Shown: positions 1 through 16,378 of the stretch, piece after piece
How the letters are laid out: each line of letters begins with the position of its first letter
Position numbering within the stretch: position 1 is the first letter of the stretch
From: Trematomus loennbergii
Taxonomy: Eukaryota; Chordata; Actinopteri; Perciformes; Nototheniidae
Assembly: GCA_012861695.1 (NCBI GenBank)
Contig: JAAOOA010000002.1
Coordinates: forward strand, 19,134,303 to 19,198,302
DNA length: 64,000 nt
Reading direction: 5' to 3'
Notes under the pieces: model-generated
The model's input: only the letters and a program-made list of their open reading frames with translations
Told to the model about the DNA's origin: nothing
Database searches by the model: none
Translations under genes and position numbers: made by a program

Positions 1-410
1 AACCGAACAATTGTGATCACGTATCCACAGTCATCCTTTAAATTAAAACACAAACATTGCTGTCTACTTGAAAATAAATAAATAAATATTTATTCTACAT
101 TTATTTTCCCCTGTCTTTCAATGGTGCAGACTCGCGAACGTGCGCTGTCAATTGCTTTGCACGTGAACGCGCCCCTGTCGCCCCTCCTCTTCCGCGTGCG
201 TCCCGGGGAGCTCCCACTTCCCTCCTTGGCTCGTGCTGCCTTTTAAAACAAACGGACACAGTATGCCATCCCCCAGTCGGCCAGAGGACGGGACACGGTG
301 AGGAGTTGCTGTGTTGCTTATTCTACCCCATATCCTGTAGTCACCCCCATTGTCCTTGTAGTTTAGTTGCCTTTGTATTAGTTCGTTTACACAGTTCTCC
401 AGTTTCAGTC
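1..410 (+). promoter_or_regulatory. glud1: glud1 upstream region and 5' leader
   Basis: This is the CpG-rich stretch before the glud1 start codon. A palindromic E-box CACGTG lies at 160-165, and an AT-rich TTTTAAAA lies at 241-248, which could be a weak TATA element. No splice signal is seen between here and the ATG at 411, so the 5' UTR is probably continuous with exon 1. The transcription start cannot be fixed from sequence alone. Confidence 0.55.
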
Positions 411-806
411 ATGTATCGGTGTTTCGGGGAGCTGCTGAGCCGCTCTGCGGGCAGTGCCCTGGCCTCGGGTGCGTTGACTCCGCTCTCCCGGTGTCCTCGT
501 CCCTGATGCGGGTCCGTCGTTACGCCGACGCGGCAGACAAGCCCGACGACCCCAACTTCTTCCGGATGGTCGAGGGATTCTTCGACCGCGGAGCCAGCAT
601 CGTCGAAGACAAGCTGGTGGAGGACCTGAGGACCAAGGAGACCCCCGAGCAGAAGAAGAAACGTGTTGCGGGTATCCTGCGCATCATCAAGCCATGCAAC
701 CACATCCTGAGCGTGAATTTCCCCATCAAGAGGGATAACGGAGAGTGGGAGGTGATTGAGGGGTACCGCGCCCAGCACAGCCAGCACAGGACTCCCTGCA
801 AAGGGG
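411..806 (+). CDS. glud1: glud1 exon 1 (targeting peptide and N-terminal domain start)
   Basis: The ATG at 411 opens an Arg/Ser/Ala-rich mitochondrial presequence ([16 protein letters not shown]). The mature N-terminus follows in another frame, with landmarks [16 protein letters not shown] and [18 protein letters not shown]. The frame changes from the ATG frame to the mature frame between about 465 and 476, as if one base were missing near the GGG at 467-469. Read literally, the ATG frame stops at 504-506. Because every later exon is intact, this is more likely an assembly error or a polymorphism than a dead gene. The donor GTAAGT begins at 807 and leaves phase 1. Confidence 0.93.
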
Positions 807-4356
<3,550 letters not shown>

Positions 4357-4663
4357 TAAAGTCTTAGCCTTACATAAAACGTCCTGCTGGTTATCCTTAA
4401 CCCTAACCTCCATATTCAAATGAATACTGTTTGTCCCACCAACTTATTGTCATTTGTCCAAATTACACTTTCTCCTACAAAATGAAGTTCCCATACAACT
4501 AAACTGCATTAGTGGCAGGAAATAGCCGTCATCTATTTAGCTTTCTCTTCCTACTGATTGCACATTAATACATTAGATTGAACATGGGTATCTAAATGTG
4601 TACGTGTTGTGCATAAGCATGTAAATGTTCCTGTTGTTTTTAAGCTGCGTCATTCTCTTCCAG

Positions 4664-4719
4664 ATGTGCCATTTGGGGGAGCCAAAGCTGGAGTCAAGAT
4701 CAACACCAAGAATTACTCT
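4664..4719 (+). CDS. glud1: glud1 exon 3 (active-site lysine)
   Basis: A 56-nt exon coding for VPFGGAKAGVKINTKNYS. It contains the Gly-Gly-Ala-Lys-Ala-Gly-Val signature, whose lysine is catalytic in the Glu/Leu/Phe/Val dehydrogenase family. It ends in phase 0, with donor GTAAGC. Confidence 0.96.
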
Positions 4720-6911
<2,192 letters not shown>

Positions 6912-7006
6912 GACCTGGCATCGATGTCCCTGCCCCAGACATGAGCACAGGAGAGAGGGAAATGTCCTGGATCGCCGACACATACGCCAACACCATTGCA
7001 CACACT
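6912..7006 (+). CDS. glud1: glud1 exon 5
   Basis: A 95-nt exon coding for [20 protein letters not shown] through NTIAHT, including the conserved PAPDM...EMSWI substrate-domain motif. It ends in phase 0, with donor GTGAGT. Confidence 0.96.
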
Positions 7007-7879
7007 GTGAGTTCTGTGAGGCAAACACAACCAATCTGTATACATGGCCGGTTTTCAGTAGGATTATTAAGAAGGCCAAATGAAAGGAAGGCATGAGTCA
7101 CGTATAAACCATGAGCAGTGGTTTCCTGCCTCTCCCTTCCCAGCCGACCGCTGAGACATTCCTCCTCTCTTAAAGCAGCTCTACAAACTGAGGCCTCTGT
7201 GTGTTTGTGTTATCAGCGAATCATTCTCGTATCGAAACCTGTCAAACAGGGCCTATTTGACTAAAGATGGAAAATATTTACCTACGTGTGTTCATGTTAA
7301 TCATCACTGTTGTAGGTTCAATCTGAATAGGCAACAATTATGAAAGCCAAATAATGGCTTGGACTTCAGCCATCTTGTAGTCTAGGAAATTGTAATGGTG
7401 ACTTCAGAGAGCTAAGGAAAGCCATCTGCAGTGTTTGGACAAGGGTTGAGTGATTTGTAGAACTCACAGGATTAGTCAATGAACGATAAGGTATTTGTTA
7501 AAGAATGTATTGTTTGGTGATATCCGTTATCCTGCTAAACATGATACCATCTTCTCCAGTGTGAGGATGTCTTGCTGTAGGGTAATTTCATGCAGTACAA
7601 CAATGGCTTTTATTGATTGATCTTCAAAAGTAGCATATTTTCAGTTGAATTAATGTTAGTGCTGGTTTTGCAGCTTCTATTGGTTATATAGTTGCTCTTT
7701 TAAGCCTCATTGGAGACATTAAGGCTTTACGAATAGTCAATGGTGTTTTCAGCCTATCACACTCTGCCATTTTACCGTATATGTGAGCTCTATGTAAGAG
7801 GAACCTACATTTATTCAACAATCTGCTGGTACATATTCTTCTTCAGTGTTTTTCACTATTATTTTCTGTGTGTGTGCAG
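7007..7879 (+). other. glud1: glud1 intron 5
   Basis: An 873-nt intron ending TGTGTGCAG. Nothing else is recognised in it. Confidence 0.8.
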
Positions 7880-8059
7880 GACATCAACGCCCACGCCTGC
7901 GTGACAGGAAAGCCCATCAGCCAGGGAGGAATCCACGGTCGTATCTCCGCCACTGGTCGTGGAGTTTTCCACGGCATTGAGAACTTCATGAACGAGGCGT
8001 CCTACATGAGCATGATAGGCCTGACACCTGGCGTCCAGGATAAGACCTTCGTCATCCAG
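7880..8059 (+). CDS. glud1: glud1 exon 6 (last exon unique to the full-length gene)
   Basis: A 180-nt exon coding for [20 protein letters not shown], through the [10 protein letters not shown] glycine-rich stretch, to KTFVIQ. The tandem copies begin inside the intron that follows, so exons 1-6 occur only once. It starts and ends in phase 0. A transcript could therefore in principle join exon 6 to any downstream exon 7 without changing frame. Confidence 0.96.
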
Positions 8060-10371
8060 GTAAACACGCATGCATGGTTTGATCATAGTAGACACATCTT
8101 ACTTGAGAGGAAAGATGAGACCCTCAATGTACTGCAGATATCTGCTTACAGGACTTATGTTCTCAAGTGAAATCGTGATGAGGGGTTTTAGAGCCTCAAT
8201 CAGAGCCATGCCATCTGTTATAGCTTGGCCCTGATCTCCTCACCAAGCAGACAGCAGTGAAGTATTTACGAAAAATGAGACACTGGGACCTATTATGAAA
8301 CTTTAAACATTGCAATCATGGAAAGAGTTAAGCTGTTCATCTTTAAGAAGGAAAGAGTGTCTGTTGCAGCAAAAATGAAAAGCACTATTCTCCTTTTCAG
8401 CAGTTTCACTTCTATTTACACATGGTCCTCACGTGTCATCACACACACAGTCACACTCAAACTTATACACACTTATGCCAACACAGACACGGGTCGAGAC
8501 TCTGCTTCTTTCCTCCAAAGTTTTCTATAATTACTGCTCTTTTACAACGAAAATGTAATCAGTTATTCTTAATTAACAAATCTTTATGTAGACAATTCAG
8601 ATGCATCCTCATAGGATTCAATATCCTTTACTAGCTCTACAGAGAATTTCAAGAGACTTGGAGAGAAACTAAGAAATGTATTGGAAGGGGATGACGTTTG
8701 TTGAGGGGGTAATCGTATGAGGGATGAGAAGGGCGTCATTGAGGAGGTGGTGACAGCAGCTGAACCATGACGTGGATGTTAAACAAAACTAATCTGCGTG
8801 TGTGGTTGAGGATTACATTGTGCTGGGATTAGATTTTTTTTTAGAGATTTGAGTGAGAGCGGGGAGATGGATCCCTAGTGTGGTATCAAGATCAAAACTG
8901 GGGATTATTTTATCACACTTCATTTGAAAAAGATCAGCTGTGAACTCTTTGTGTCCTTCAGTTCTGTTAAATCTGTGCCGGCAGTGTGATATAGCGATAC
9001 TGCATTCACTATTAGACTATAGAAATTGAGGAAACCACAGGCAGAGCTCGGCACTGCTGTACAGACTGTACTTTTCTATGTGCTTTCTTTTAAACCTCTA
9101 GTATTTTTCATTCTCAGTATGGATAGTTATATTAGTTTATATTAAGCATATAGTGCGTTCCTACTTTATAGCATGCAGACACAATAACTTCAGAGTACGA
9201 GACATGAGTCTACTGGACATCCTCAACTGCCCCAAAATGCAATGCAACCCTTGAGATAGCCTTATAGCAGACGGATAAAATAATTACCTGCTGAAATAAA
9301 ATAATTGTGAATGATGGCAAGTGAGATCAAGGTACAGCAGAGGACAAACGTGGGAACGCACATAAACTGTATAATGTACTGTAGAACACATATTAAATAG
9401 CACCAAAAAAAATGCATAAATAATAAAAATATTACATTAAAGGTGGGGTAGGTAAGTTTGAGAAACCGGCTCGAGATACACTTTTTGTTATATTACATGG
9501 AATGCTCTTAACATCCCGATAGCAATAAATATCTTAAGTGCTTTGACAAAAAATCCATAAAAAAATGTCATCTGTGGAAGCCGTAGTACTGTAAAAAGCA
9601 CGACCAATCATTTTAGCCGGCCCGGCTAAAATAACTGGATGGCCTACCTGCCTGTCAGCTTTCCATCGGGGCACAAACTTATCTCGTGCCCTCATTGGTC
9701 ATGTGCGCGTTCGTGTGTGTTGGAGGAGGGGCTCTGTAAGGAAGTGGCAGATTTTCTCCGGTGTGTATTTTCAAATTCTTGCGATCTCGAGCCGGTTTCT
9801 CAAACTTACCTACCCCACCTTTAAGTTGTGATTCATTATTTTTGCAGAGAGGACGTACTGCGTGAGTTTACCACAGTGTGAACAGTCTGCTAGTAATGGC
9901 TGGGTAATGTTAACCTAGTATGCAGATCATACTGATTGAGTATCTATTCTGCAGTATCTCTGCACTTAGATTTTAAACACAGCCCCAGATCATTGTGGGT
10001 TAGGGTTTTAAACCGTGATTTGACTGCGTTATGGCAATTGTGTGTTTACAAGAGCTTGGCATTAGCAATGATGTATCATGATCAAATAAATGTCATGTAT
10101 TTACAAACATATTGAACGTAAACAAGAAACGGAAGAATTTGCTCCAGACTGCGTCTATTCTGTCCATCTGTGCTTATTTGTTTATGTCTCAATTCCTCGC
10201 CCATATTTGCAGAAAATATTTTAATTAAACAAATTGTACCTGTGTGAGGCCTTACTTCAGTTAGATGATGATGTCATAACTACAGTTGGCCACATGGTGG
10301 CACCAGAGTGTTTTGTTGATCATAGCGATGTTGGACCATGATGTTATTCACCTGCTGTAACTTTTTCACAG
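8060..10371 (+). other. glud1: glud1 intron 6
   Basis: A 2.3-kb phase-0 intron. Its first 1.78 kb occurs once in the window. From about 9,845 onward it belongs to the tandemly repeated unit. It holds one MITE (9,441-9,820) and no gene. Confidence 0.85.
9441..9820. mobile_element. MITE with ~37-bp terminal inverted repeats and TTAA flanks
   Basis: The left end AGGTGGGGTAGGTAAGTTTG (continuing to about 9,477) is repeated as its reverse complement up to 9,820. TTAA abuts both ends (9,437-9,440 and 9,821-9,824), as expected for a piggyBac-type target duplication. The 380-nt body has no transposase, so this is a non-autonomous element. Confidence 0.85.
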
Positions 10372-10509
10372 GGCTTTGGTAATGTGGGTCTTCACTCCAT
10401 GAGGTACCTGCACAGGTTTGGGGCCAAGTGTGTGGGCATCGGTGAGATCGATGGAGCCATCTACAACACTGATGGCATCGACCCCAAAGCGCTGGAGGAA
10501 TACAAACTG
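10372..10509 (+). CDS. glud1: glud1 exon 7 (NAD-binding Rossmann start)
   Basis: A 138-nt exon coding for [20 protein letters not shown], then [20 protein letters not shown] and LEEYKL. GFGNVG is the dinucleotide-binding glycine motif, and the acidic residue of IGE ends the second strand. The acceptor is TTTTTCACAG. All three downstream copies of this exon are broken. Confidence 0.96.
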
Positions 10510-10721
10510 GTACCAGCACAACTGCCTTCCCCTCACTTCTGTCTGCTTTATCCTTCTTGTCATCTCCCCCCTGTTTTCTCTTACTTAAATAATCAAGTCA
10601 TTGTCTTTATCTGACTTATTTAATTCTTAACTTACATCTCAGTCAGAGGATTTTTTTTCTCCTGGAAATACACTTTTCCCAAACAGTCAAGTATTCACGT
10701 GTGTCTCTTTACTTTCTGTAG

Positions 10722-10859
10722 CAAAATGGCACCATTGTGGGCTTCCCAGGAGCCAAACCCTATGAAGGGAGCATTTTGGAAGCCGAATGCGACATCCTGA
10801 TCCCTGCCGCCGGAGAAAAGCAGCTCACGCGTAACAACGCCCGAAGGATCAAGGCCAAG
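10722..10859 (+). CDS. glud1: glud1 exon 8
   Basis: A 138-nt phase-0 exon coding for [20 protein letters not shown], then [20 protein letters not shown] and RRIKAK. It is part of the NAD-binding domain. Confidence 0.96.
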
Positions 10860-10980
10860 GTAAGCCCCACTTTTGATTTACCCAAGGTGCTTTGCTTAAA
10901 GTTGGTGTTTGACTCCACACGAGTAAGGACAGGGAACTTTGTTGCAGTCATGTAAGTGTGTGTATTTCATGTATTTTCAG

Positions 10981-11061
10981 ATCATTGCTGAAGGTGCCAA
11001 TGGTCCCACCACCCCAGATGCTGACAAGATCTTCCTGGAGAACAACGTCATGGTTATTCCT
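10981..11061 (+). CDS. glud1: glud1 exon 9
   Basis: An 81-nt phase-0 exon coding for [20 protein letters not shown] and NNVMVIP. The EGANGPTTP motif is characteristic of GDH. Confidence 0.96.
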
Positions 11062-11512
11062 GTAAGCGCACACACAATTAAAATAAAATGTGCTCAAACC
11101 ACACAAATCCAGCGCTGATGGAGCAGATGAACTGTCTTTGTGTTGTGTTGAACTCTTAATGAATTACACCTAGGATGTTTTTCCTTTTTCACTTTTTTAT
11201 CTGGATTATTTCTTAATCATTATTATTTCGTCATGAATATTTTGTGATACAGCACAAAATACACAATGAAATATTTTTATAAATATAATATATAAACCAT
11301 AAAGGGGAAATGTAAACAATAAGTAAGCTTTTATTTTGTAAGCAACAGATGTTTTCTAATAATTTCACAAAAGCATTTCATTTTCAGTTTATTACAGGTA
11401 ATCTTTCCTTCCCATATCTATATTTAAAATCAGTACAGGGTAAATGTTGTAATAATTCAACCCACAGGCAAGTGAGGACCAAACAGGCTAAAGACTTTGT
11501 TTCCTCCTGCAG
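11062..11512 (+). other. glud1: glud1 intron 9
   Basis: A 451-nt AT-rich intron. The 3' end of this intron, together with exon 10, is absent from copies 2 and 3. On the minus strand, an AATAAA near 11,328 corresponds to the candidate poly(A) signal of the antisense gene in the other copies. Confidence 0.75.
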
Positions 11513-11636
11513 GACATGTACCTGAATGCTGGCGGTGTGACAGTGTCTTATTTCGAGTGGCTGAAGAATCTCAACCATGTCAGCTATGGAAGACTGACCT
11601 TCAAATATGAGAGGGACTCCAACTACCACCTGCTCA
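11513..11636 (+). CDS. glud1: glud1 exon 10 (antenna start)
   Basis: A 124-nt exon coding for [20 protein letters not shown], then [20 protein letters not shown]. It carries the first helix of the antenna that transmits allosteric regulation in animal GDH. It ends in phase 1, with donor GTGAGT. It is deleted in copies 2 and 3 and intact in copy 4. Confidence 0.96.
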
Positions 11637-11769
11637 GTGAGTACAAGACTGCTCCTCACCTCCATGGCCTACAGCGTCATAACACTCAGAGGATGCATTA
11701 CCAATACACATCAAGCTTAGAAAACTGTTATAATGATCCATCTAAGCAATATTTTTCTGTTTTATTTTT

Positions 11770-12027
11770 TGAGTGGGTTGGGTTGAGTGGGCTCATTCTT
11801 CATCTCATTCTCAAACGTGCCATTTCTGCTGATAAGCCGTGTGACTTGGCCTCTCGTTTTATTTGTTGAAAATCTCGATCAAACTCCTACCTTAGTTGTT
11901 TGCCATCTACGACAACCTTTAACTTAGGATGTGTGCTAAACGAACAAGGTTAAATGTTTCCGATTTCTTTTTTTCAGTAAAGAGTGTCTTTATAATAATT
12001 TAAAGGGCAAGTAGATATATTCTTACT
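11770..12027 (-). pseudogene. Decayed antisense intronic gene in glud1 intron 10 (copy 1)
   Basis: On the minus strand, codons below 11,932 read HPKLKVVVDGKQLR, then a stop, then [13 protein letters not shown]. This aligns with the YPSVTVVVHGKDLRKRF...DFEEMKRQA core of the intact gene at 19,843-20,289. The N-terminal half and the middle exon are deleted. The leader exon and its GTAAG donor (exon end at 12,027) remain, as does the ISRE-like promoter. It cannot encode the protein but could still start an antisense transcript. Confidence 0.7.
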
Positions 12028-12136
12028 GGATCGTGTGGCTGGTTCAGGCGGTGTCGTGATGCTGCTCTGTTATTTCGGCGTAAGCTGGTGTCAGCTGATG
12101 TGATCTCTCTCCAAGAGTAACGATGTCTGGAGCAAC

Positions 12137-12196
12137 CTTTTTGTATACTCTCTCTTGATCACAAGCAGCCAATCATACAGTGGCTTTTTCACTTTC
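12137..12196 (-). promoter_or_regulatory. Antisense promoter, copy 1: ISRE-like, inverted CCAAT, altered TATA
   Basis: On the minus strand, GAAAGTGAAA (complement of 12,187-12,196) fits the interferon-stimulated response element core GAAANNGAAA. An inverted CCAAT box lies at 12,169-12,173. The TATA position reads TATACAAAAAG rather than TATAAAAAG, so it is probably weaker than in the other copies. It lies within glud1 intron 10, about 100 nt before exon 11. Confidence 0.6.
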
Positions 12197-12291
12197 ACTT
12201 GTGTAACTTGATGAACCCTGGTATTTGTTATCGACTCAGAAACAAAAGATATGTCTTTATTTTTCTAATGTTTCTCTTTGTTCCCTTCTAG

Positions 12292-12383
12292 TGTCTGTGC
12301 AGGAAAGTTTGGAGAGGAAGTTTGGCAAGCAGGGGGGGCCCATCCCTGTCGTACCTACTGCTGACTTCCAGGCCAGAGTTGCT
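12292..12383 (+). CDS. glud1: glud1 exon 11 (antenna and C-terminal domain)
   Basis: A 92-nt exon coding for the end of the Met codon, then [20 protein letters not shown] and [10 protein letters not shown]. It completes the antenna. The acceptor is CCCTTCTAG and the donor GTGAGT. This exon is present twice in copies 2 and 3 because of a transposon-linked rearrangement. Confidence 0.96.
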
Positions 12384-13180
12384 GTGAGTATCGTCTGCTA
12401 ACACACACTTTAAAAATATCTATAACAAACAAATGTGTTTTTTCTAATGTGTTGAAAACAATGCAGCTTTATAATACTTCATTAAAAATTGTATTAAAAA
12501 TATTTAGTCTTTAACAAATATTGTGCCTTCTGCGATATCAAGTATTGTGACAAAGTGTCTTGAACTTTTAGATGGTGACTGACGGATACATATTTGACCT
12601 TAACTGTATGACCAGTAGACTCCAATCAGCTTGAGTTATTCCTCTTAAACAAACCAGGAATGCACCAATCTAATATTTGACTTGAGTGCTATCGGCCTGT
12701 CGGCTGATCAAATGTGATTTGTCAACATTTATCTGTAACCAATTGCTAGACGACTCTGCCATGACTTCAGAGAGCAACTGGTGCTGATCATGTGTATGGT
12801 TTACAAATACAAATGAAAGTAAATTGGGCGCTGGGCATTGGTACAAACCCCTTCACCATGTCTACAGTACAGATTGTTGTTTAGTTGCTGTGAAATTAAT
12901 ACACATGTTGCGTCAAGCCTTTCCCTGTACTGTACCTATCCTATTACCTATACAGATTCTTAATGCACAAGTTACCAGAGCCAAGTTGGGACTAAATAAA
13001 TAAAATAAAAAATGTGTATTGAATTGACATGTAAAAACAAAAAGCATCTAGCAATCATGTAACCAAGGCTATTTCTTAATGAAAATAAACTGTTCTCTTA
13101 ATTGACTAAGTGATTGCATACAGTTTGTTTATTGAGTGTCCTCCTAGAGATTGACGCTAACATTCATCTTTCCCTTGCAG
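12384..13180 (+). other. glud1: glud1 intron 11
   Basis: A 797-nt intron with no gene seen. In copies 2 and 3, a large composite element with AAGGCCGGATTA ends is inserted near the equivalent of 12,645. Confidence 0.8.
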
Positions 13181-13243
13181 GGTGCCTCTGAGAAGGATAT
13201 TGTTCACTCTGGGTTGGCCTACACCATGGAGAGATCTGCCCGG
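13181..13243 (+). CDS. glud1: glud1 exon 12
   Basis: A 63-nt phase-0 exon coding for [20 protein letters not shown] and R. It is intact in copies 2 and 3 and carries one extra base in copy 4. Confidence 0.96.
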
Positions 13244-14662
13244 GTAAGTGATCGTACAGGAAGTAACACGTTCCTGCCTCTTTATAGTGCAGAGCCACTA
13301 TGTTATCTAGTATAATAAACGGATATGAAACACGCCACTTGCATTAGTGCAGTGGTTCATGTCCCTCATCTCACTGTAAACCAAATACATTTCCATCAAC
13401 TACAACAAAAACTGGGGAAATGTTTCACATACTTTCAAGAACATGACCTGCATGTTTCCTTTCACTTTTTTTGACCATGTAAATGAAATATTCAAAGTGA
13501 ACTTTGCCCTAAAACTTCACGTTTCACATACAAAAAGAATCCAGGCTTTCCCACTAAGCCTTTGACTGATTTCAAGACTTTCATGACTTTGCAAGGATAG
13601 CTCGGATACAGGAGTAAAGGATGCAAATAAACATCACGCAACCAACGAATAGACACAACAGCTCAAGTTTCGAGTGTTTATTGTAATAATAATTACAGAG
13701 AAACAGTCGTCCGGTTAGCAAGAACATAGCATGCAACCAACAAATCGACACAGCGACTCAATTTTCAATTTGTCATGCACACAAAAATTCCAGAAAGGCA
13801 GTAGTCGGTGTATAAAATATTAAATAAATACCTGTATCATTAATAAATGGTTTGATTTTGCGTCAGGAGGCTGTTAGATCCTTTGAGTCAGCGCCAACAG
13901 ACCTGTAGTAAACACTGTTGCTACTGCTGGCCACAGTAGCTAGGCAACTGTCAACGTTGACAAAACCTTAAAGTGGACCTATCATGCTATATTTGAATAA
14001 TATAGTGTAGGACCATACCTATATAAGGCATATTTATACTTTTTTTTTTCAAAATACCAAACAGATCATGCATTTTAGCCATGTCTCATTTTGCTCAATT
14101 TGACAATTTCTAGCTCTGTTTTAGCAAGGGCAGATTTCCAGCGCTTTCGAACAGCAATGGCCGTGGCTGTCTCCTCCTGATTGGTGGAGTTGGCCCAATA
14201 GCCGTAGCGCCACCGTCCTGACGTCAGGACAGTGTTCAAATCTGGATCAGTTTTTATCAGATCCGTTGCAGCCCCTTTTTTAGAGATTTGGGTATGGAGG
14301 AAAATAGAGAGGGTTGTGTTTTCTGACACTTGGTGAGTTCCCTGGAACACCGGGGACACATATTCATGTATAAAAGACGTACAAAAGTGCATTTTGCATG
14401 ATAGGTCCCCTTTAAATTAACTTTTTAATTGGTTAATCAATCTTTTTCAAAGTTTTTCCATAAATCAAAGTTTCACCTTAGTTTTGAAATTATTAAAAAG
14501 AATATAAAATGTGCAAGGTGACTTCCTAGTTCTGACGGTGTTTAATTAAAGGAACGGTATTCCGTTCTGGTAATTACCGTCAGCAAGAAGAAGGTGACCA
14601 GTCCCCCTGAGGTTGTTGCTGTTAGCCATCATAATAACACCTGTCCTCCTCTGCCTTTCTAG
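13244..14662 (+). other. glud1: glud1 intron 12
   Basis: A 1.4-kb intron with one MITE (13,972-14,411) and no gene. It lacks about 250 nt that is present in copies 2 and 3 upstream of the TTTTTCCATAAATCAA word. Confidence 0.8.
13972..14411. mobile_element. TTAA-flanked MITE present only in copy 1
   Basis: A 440-nt element whose left end AGTGGACCTATCATGC mirrors the right end GCATGATAGGTCCCCT, with one mismatch. TTAA lies on both sides (13,968-13,971 and 14,412-14,415). Copies 2 and 3 have a single TTAA at the same place (near 33,603 and 46,377), so the empty sites confirm a 4-bp target duplication of piggyBac type. No transposase is encoded. Confidence 0.9.
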
Positions 14663-14782
14663 CAAATCATGCGTACAGCAAGCAAGCACAACCTGGGTCT
14701 GGACATCAGGACGGCCGCCTACGTCAACGCCATCGAGAAGGTCTTCAAAGTCTACAACGAGGCAGGGCTTACCTTCACATAA
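14663..14782 (+). CDS. glud1: glud1 exon 13 (C-terminus and stop)
   Basis: A 120-nt exon coding for [20 protein letters not shown], then [19 protein letters not shown] and TAA. The acceptor is CTTTCTAG. The C-terminal YNEAGLTFT is diagnostic of animal GDH. Confidence 0.97.
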   Translation, partial: QIMRTASKHNLGLDIRTAAYVNAIEKVFKVYNEAGLTFT

Positions 14783-15670
14783 ATGGCCAATTCCGACCCT
14801 CAATTCCTCTCCCTGCCCTTACCTCCTGCTATTGATCGCCTTCTTCCACCCTCTAAACAGCCTTCAGAACATATCACTGTTTACCGCTGCTTTTTGGCTC
14901 TTCTACACACACGCGGACACACACACCACGAGACACTAGCCTGCTATATACCTTGTGATCTTTGTGCTGCCATTATACTGTATCTGCATCTCTGTTTAAA
15001 CATTGCCCTGTTCTGTTTTTTTTTCTGAGTTTATATTAAGAAAAATCAGAGAGAGAGAGAAAGTGAAATGCTGATCCTCCTTCTGCCCTCATATATAAAC
15101 GTTCATGATATTGTTGTATGGCAGCCATGTTCAGAGCGCCCATTTTGTGATCGCTGAGTGTAGGTGTGACCCTCAGATGACAGCACTACAGATGCTTTAT
15201 TTCAGAGAGTTCGGCCCCTTAAAGTTAATTTCAATTATAAGGGATAAACATTTAACTTAATATGAATAAAATAAAAATAATAAGTGTATTACTCTAGGTT
15301 TGTTGTCTCACTCTTCAGGTGTAAAGATTAGTAGTCAAGTTGCCAAGATTAAGATTCCCAACAAGATTTTTTGTTATTTCATAGTTGGTGTTTTTACTGT
15401 TCGAGATTTGACCGATGCTCATCTCCCCTTTTTTCCTGTTCTCCCGTCGCTTTGTCTCATATTAAAAGCCGCTTCTTCCCGACTCCTCCGCTAGCCTAGA
15501 CAGGGGAGCAGGGAGGGCGAGGGGTTGCTGTGAGCGCCCATCCCCTGGTTGAATTCTCCTCAGTTGTAGCTGTCCAGGTCCTTGACAATGAAATTATTTT
15601 GGAGGAAATGACTTTATATTTTTGTTTTATTCATTTTTTTGGAAACCAATAAAATGTTCAGACAAAGACA
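14783..15670 (+). other. glud1: glud1 3' untranslated region
   Basis: About 890 nt of 3' UTR from the stop to just after the AATAAA. It is closely repeated in copies 2 and 3 and truncated in copy 4. No microRNA-site claim is made. Confidence 0.85.
15648..15653 (+). terminator. glud1: glud1 polyadenylation signal AATAAA (copy 1)
   Basis: A canonical AATAAA followed by a GT-rich stretch (ATTGTGTTGCATC) about 20 nt downstream. It is preserved in copies 2 and 4 and reduced to CATAAA in copy 3. Confidence 0.8.
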
Positions 15671-16378
15671 TTGTGTTGCATCAATTTATTTCCCATACTA
15701 TACTGCCATAAGCCGGGTGGATTGGAGAAGGCATTACAGGGGTGTGTGACTGAAAAGATCCTGCAAAAAGAAAAAACAACATAGTAACACCATCATTGAT
15801 GTAGTCATGTGATCGTGCAGTCATGTTTCGCAGAGAGGACTTACTGCGTGAGTTTACCACAGTGTGAGCAGTCTGCTAGTAATGGCTGGTAATGCTAACC
15901 TAGTATGCAGAACATACTGATTGAGTCTCTATTCTGCAGTATGTTTAGACTTAGATTTTAAACACAGCCTTAGATCATTGTGGGTGAGGGTTTAAAACAG
16001 TGATTTGACTGCGTTATGGCAATTGTGTGTTTACTTTTTTTTTTAGAAACTCTATTTTAAATTATTAGGGCAGTACATTATATACAAGTTACATCAATAA
16101 TACACACATCACACTAAGTATAAATATATAAATAACATAAGGAGAGCACGTTTTACTTATGAGGCTCAGTTAGTCACAGACTCAAGATGCCCCATGGCAG
16201 AGTCTGGGATTTGTCCAGGATCTTTTTTCTCCTTAGTTCAGTAAGTATCTGTTTCACTATGGTGTTACTGCCGATTACTGTCTGGTTCAGTATCATTTTA
16301 CACCTTGTTTTCCACATTTTCATACATGCGATACAAATTATCATCTGAAAAAGTTCCCTCTGCTTTATGCCCATCCCC

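Larger units (their letters stand above)
9845..15830 (+). repeat. Tandem unit, copy 1 (glud1 intron 6 to 3' flank)
   Basis: This 6-kb unit holds the functional exons 7-13. The word CAGAGAGGAC, followed by closely matching sequence, recurs at 15,831, 35,270 and 48,034. The stretch just before each of those sites matches the glud1 3' flank. The units are therefore head to tail. Confidence 0.85.

Noticed and set aside
14075..14392. A minus-strand 105-codon frame in intron 12
   Set aside because: It falls entirely within the TTAA MITE, has no family resemblance, and is absent from the other copies.
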